Below, one piece after another: positions 60,971 through 64,000 of a DNA stretch of 64,000 bases. The stretch comes from Diphasiastrum complanatum. Lineage: Eukaryota; Streptophyta; Lycopodiopsida; Lycopodiales; Lycopodiaceae. The stretch's first letter is position 1; each line of letters begins with the position of its first letter. Location of the stretch: positions 38,493,106 through 38,557,105 of the forward strand of contig CM055097.1 of NCBI GenBank assembly GCA_029204225.1. Reading direction: 5' to 3'. A program made the position numbers and the translations under genes. The notes under the pieces were generated by a model. The model was not told where the DNA came from, did not search any database, and was given only the letters and a program-made list of their open reading frames with translations.

Positions 60971-61212
60971 CAGATATGAAAGTTATGCCCTCTAACTCGT
61001 TTTCCCGTCTAAATTTTTACGCCAAAAATAGATTTTGAATAATTTGAATTTTTTCTTTTTGGGTTTTTGGAAGGGATTGGGTGCTTGGAACTGATCCTTC
61101 CACCTCACAATCTCTTCCCACAATGCATTAAAACAAAAAATCAACAACGGCAAAAACTAACACTAATCCATGCTAAACTACCCCAAAATTCTGATTTTCA
61201 GGTGAAAAAAGA

Positions 61213-61252
<40 letters not shown>

Positions 61253-61439
61253 ATCGACGGAGTGCTATGCAGTGAGACGAGAGTGTGGCGCTCCTCGGCA
61301 ACGACACCACTATTGTGTCGTCTTTGTAGTATAGGGTCCGAACGCTAGGAGCGTCAAACCTGATTTCACCTACATAGCAAAAGGGAGAGGGAGAGGGAGA
61401 GGAGAGAGGAGAGAGAGAGTAGAGAGAGGGAGAGAGAGA
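60971..61439. other. Intergenic with (GA)n
   Basis: A 32-bp (GA)n lies at 61218-61249 and further GAGAGG-rich DNA at 61380-61440. No gene. Confidence 0.5.
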
Positions 61440-61535
61440 ATGCCTAGGTTGAGAGAGGCTTGGGAGGTCTGAGCGCCTACCCAAAGCTATTCACACCCAA
61501 CCTAGGGAGGAGAGAGAGAGAAAGAGAGAGGAGAG
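61440..61535 (+). repeat. Dispersed GCCTACCCAAAGCTAT repeat, third copy
   Basis: Shares GAGCGCCTACCCAAAGCTAT and CACCCAACCTAGG with 10672-10820. Here CCTAGGTTG (61443) and CAACCTAGG (61498) form inverted ends about 45 bp apart. Confidence 0.6.
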
Positions 61536-62719
61536 AGAGAATTCCTTGGCTTGGCAGTTTCATTGGTCCCAAGTTCGAGCCTCTCCTTGGAAACCAAGAA
61601 GCATTATCAACAAAAGTTAACAGAGAGATGGCAATTAGTGGATTGAATATGATGGTGACTATAGTTGTAGGAGTGCATTGTTTGAGTGGCAACGTGAAAA
61701 TATATAGATGTGATGTACTTGCAATGAATCTTATGCACCTTTCACATGTGACTCTCATTTGTAATCTACGCAAGTGCGATTTTCTTGAAATGGCTTCATT
61801 TTATTATAATGTCAATGTTTTTGGGTGATCTTTGGTGTAAAAAAATGGAGGTGTTGTTTGTTTATGGTGTAAGAACAGAGATGTCAACAAGCACATGTGT
61901 AATAGTGATGATGCGCACAAAGTTGGAGACTCATTATTTTCAGCACTTCTAAATATTAAAATTCTCAATGCTATTGTTTTTCTTCTTCTGAAGTACTCCA
62001 TTTCATTATGGAATATTTTTTTCCCATTGCTTAAAGCTTGTTTTGATTTCTGTTGCAAAACCATATTTTGACGTCATGTTGGAAGAACAGAGATGCCACA
62101 CATATTCATTATGATGAAAATGGAGTTGGATTATCTAGAACAAGTACATTGAACTTAACATGTTCTGGGGATAACATATTTTCTACTCAATAATGAGCTA
62201 AAAAATGCACAAAATGATTTTCAAATTTGCTACTTCATTTTGCCTCAAAGCAAAGATTAAATCTAGATGTTATTCATGGGGGTGCTCTTGTATTCTGTGT
62301 CGGTTGCCTTGTAATAAAAATATAATGCTCTATATATTCTTGTGGGCTAATTTGTATAAGATAGACTTGAGATATGATCTCAAAATTGGAGAGCTCTCAG
62401 CAGCTTCACAACTTGCATGCTCGAGTGCTTTCCATGTGTCTCTTTGTTTTGTCACTTGTATCTGCCATTGACGGTTTCATCTTTGGTTTCTTGGCAGATT
62501 CTATCTTCTGGGAGGTCTGTATCCTCCATTTGCTTCTGGGTGTTTCCGCAGTTCTTCTCTCAGTTGAAGTTTCAGTCTCAAGGAAAACCTTTGATCTACA
62601 GGTTGCACAAACTTTGATTATCAGTCTCAAGGGGATGGATTCATCAAGAATTGGTGGTAGGAACAGTTTTGGATGGACGGTTTGGTAACGGTGAGGAAAC
62701 ATGATGAAGGCTTGGTGAC
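61536..62719. other. Intergenic, nothing recognised
   Basis: Short frames only. A GTTCGAGCC word near 61574 recalls a tRNA B box but no A box or cloverleaf was found. Confidence 0.35.
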
Positions 62720-62835
62720 AGGGTGAAGGAACTGATATTTCTATAGTTGCAACCTTGGACCCTTGCAATGTCAAGCTTTGACCACCACTTGCTGGGTGAG
62801 GAGCTTGCTTTATTTGCAGGTTCACAGTTGTCTTC

Positions 62836-63380
62836 ATCTTTATTTTTCTGCAGCTCTTCCTTTTGATCCGTTACTTTTGGATCTCTTTGGGCTTCATAAG
62901 AGGGGATCCAACTATCATTACTCCATAGAGTTTTTTTGATCAAGATTGATCTGACTCATCTGTTGCTTAAGTTTTGTCCTTTCCTCCTCAGCTTCTTTCC
63001 TTAATTTCTGATGTCTTCTAGCTGCTTCTCCTACTTTTGTAGGTCTTTTTCGGCTGAACAACCAATATAGGTGGTAGCTGTCTCCGCAAGACACTTGCAA
63101 TGATCTATCAGCTGCTTCGGTAAGACTATAAAAAATTAGGAATTTTTCAGAAGAATAGTAAACTGATGATAAACAAACAAATGGAAGAAAGGGTGGTGGT
63201 GACAACGGTAGATGGTGTGGACGATAGACATGAGAATGGGCACATAATTATGGCAAGGGGTTGGTTGAAGAAGGAGACTGATTTTTCAATGCCTGTGTTT
63301 TCTTTTTCTGAAAGATCTTCGTCATGACTGGGATACTTCTTCTGATTGAGTCTCTTCGGATTACCCATCTATCTTCTTTA
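62836..63380 (-). other. Possible exon remnants inside repeat R copy 2
   Basis: Minus strand has a charged frame ARRHQKLRKEAEEERTKLK (about 62990) that looks coiled-coil, and upstream MGNPKRLNQKKYPSHDED (about 63340). They are not joined by clear splice sites and match no family I know. Could be captured host exons or chance frames. Confidence 0.25.
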
Positions 63381-63474
63381 GCCTTGTTTTTTTCATATTT
63401 GACTTGTGACCTTGGTTGTCGATCTTGCTGATGTTGTTGTTGGCAGCGTAATTGCTCCAGTGGATCCAAGCAGA

Positions 63475-63633
<159 letters not shown>

Positions 63634-64000
63634 CAAAATTTGTTGGTGGGGATGTTGTTGCTAGTAACTGTTCATGCTCAAGATTGGATCGGCGTGTGGA
63701 ACACATAGTTGAAACTCGTTGAAGATGCGACTGGACTAAAGATTGAACAAATTTTAACTAAATTTGTTTCGATCTTGTTGTAGTTGACTCAAAAAATAAT
63801 ATGGCAATGAGATGCAAGAATCAACTCTAATTTGACATGCATTTCTCATATGTCTCAAAAATTCTAAACTACTATACAAGGTAATTTGAAGATGGATAGA
63901 TGAATGAAAATGTGTTCGTGAGATGCTCTACAAAAGACTCTCGAGTAGTAGCTATTCCTCATGCAAAAATCAATCACACAAAATAGGTGAAGAGAAACAA

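Noticed and set aside
61561-61590. tRNA or SINE B-box-like word GTTCGAGCC
   Set aside because: No A box at the right distance, no cloverleaf and no poly-A or repeated tail.
62374-62688. Plus-strand membrane-like frame (Leu/Val/Phe-rich)
   Set aside because: No family match and no splice context; composition alone is not support.

Overview
The window is nuclear DNA of a land plant, from a large, repeat-rich genome. The evidence is one intact spliced gene of the plant-specific DUF630/DUF632 family, a decayed intron-containing copy of the nucleolar gene IMP4, and many Ty1-copia elements with plant initiator-Met tRNA primer sites. AT-rich intergenic DNA and long (GA/CT)n and (AT)n microsatellites fit this. 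The species cannot be named; a gymnosperm, fern or other large-genome plant is possible.

Layout. 0.1-5.1 kb: a four-exon NRG2-like gene, the only intact host gene seen. 5.9-17 kb: eroded LTRs (families here called A, D, E, F) and copia pol remnants on both strands. 17.06-22.75 kb: copia A1 on the minus strand, 5'-truncated, with a foreign RNase H piece inside gag. 22.75-30 kb: a dispersed repeat with a long (CT)n, scattered gag-like and acidic reading frames, and a second F locus. 30.2-32.3 kb: a decayed reverse-transcriptase-like gene that I cannot assign to copia. 32.6-33.1 kb: a family B LTR. 35.16-41.77 kb: a three-level nest in which copia C (6,084 bp, 402-bp LTRs, 5-bp target duplication) sits in the leader of element G; C carries a B LTR and a later 2.4-kb inversion. 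44.4-46.4 kb: a foldback element with a GC-rich core. 47.0-48.1 kb: the IMP4 pseudogene. 48.29-53.9 kb: copia A2 on the plus strand, without a 3' LTR. 54.2-59.7 kb: a 172-bp (AT)n tract, an E LTR, degenerate acidic frames, a B LTR and a copia integrase remnant. 60.2-61.0 kb: a roughly 150-bp tandem array built on alternating inverted motifs. 61-64 kb: dispersed repeats and a second (CT)n tract.

No operon-like cooperation exists. The DUF630/DUF632 protein would act at the plasma membrane or nucleus in growth or nitrate signalling; IMP4 would act in the small-subunit processome but this copy is dead. The rest records insertion, template switching, inversion and decay of retroelements. The most useful leads are the dated inversion in copia C, a +1 frame change shared by both copia A copies at a CTT-AGT site, the RT-like remnant at 30-32 kb, the inverted-motif array at 60 kb, and conserved palindromes in two LTR families. 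Boundaries of decayed repeats are approximate; all were judged by eye.
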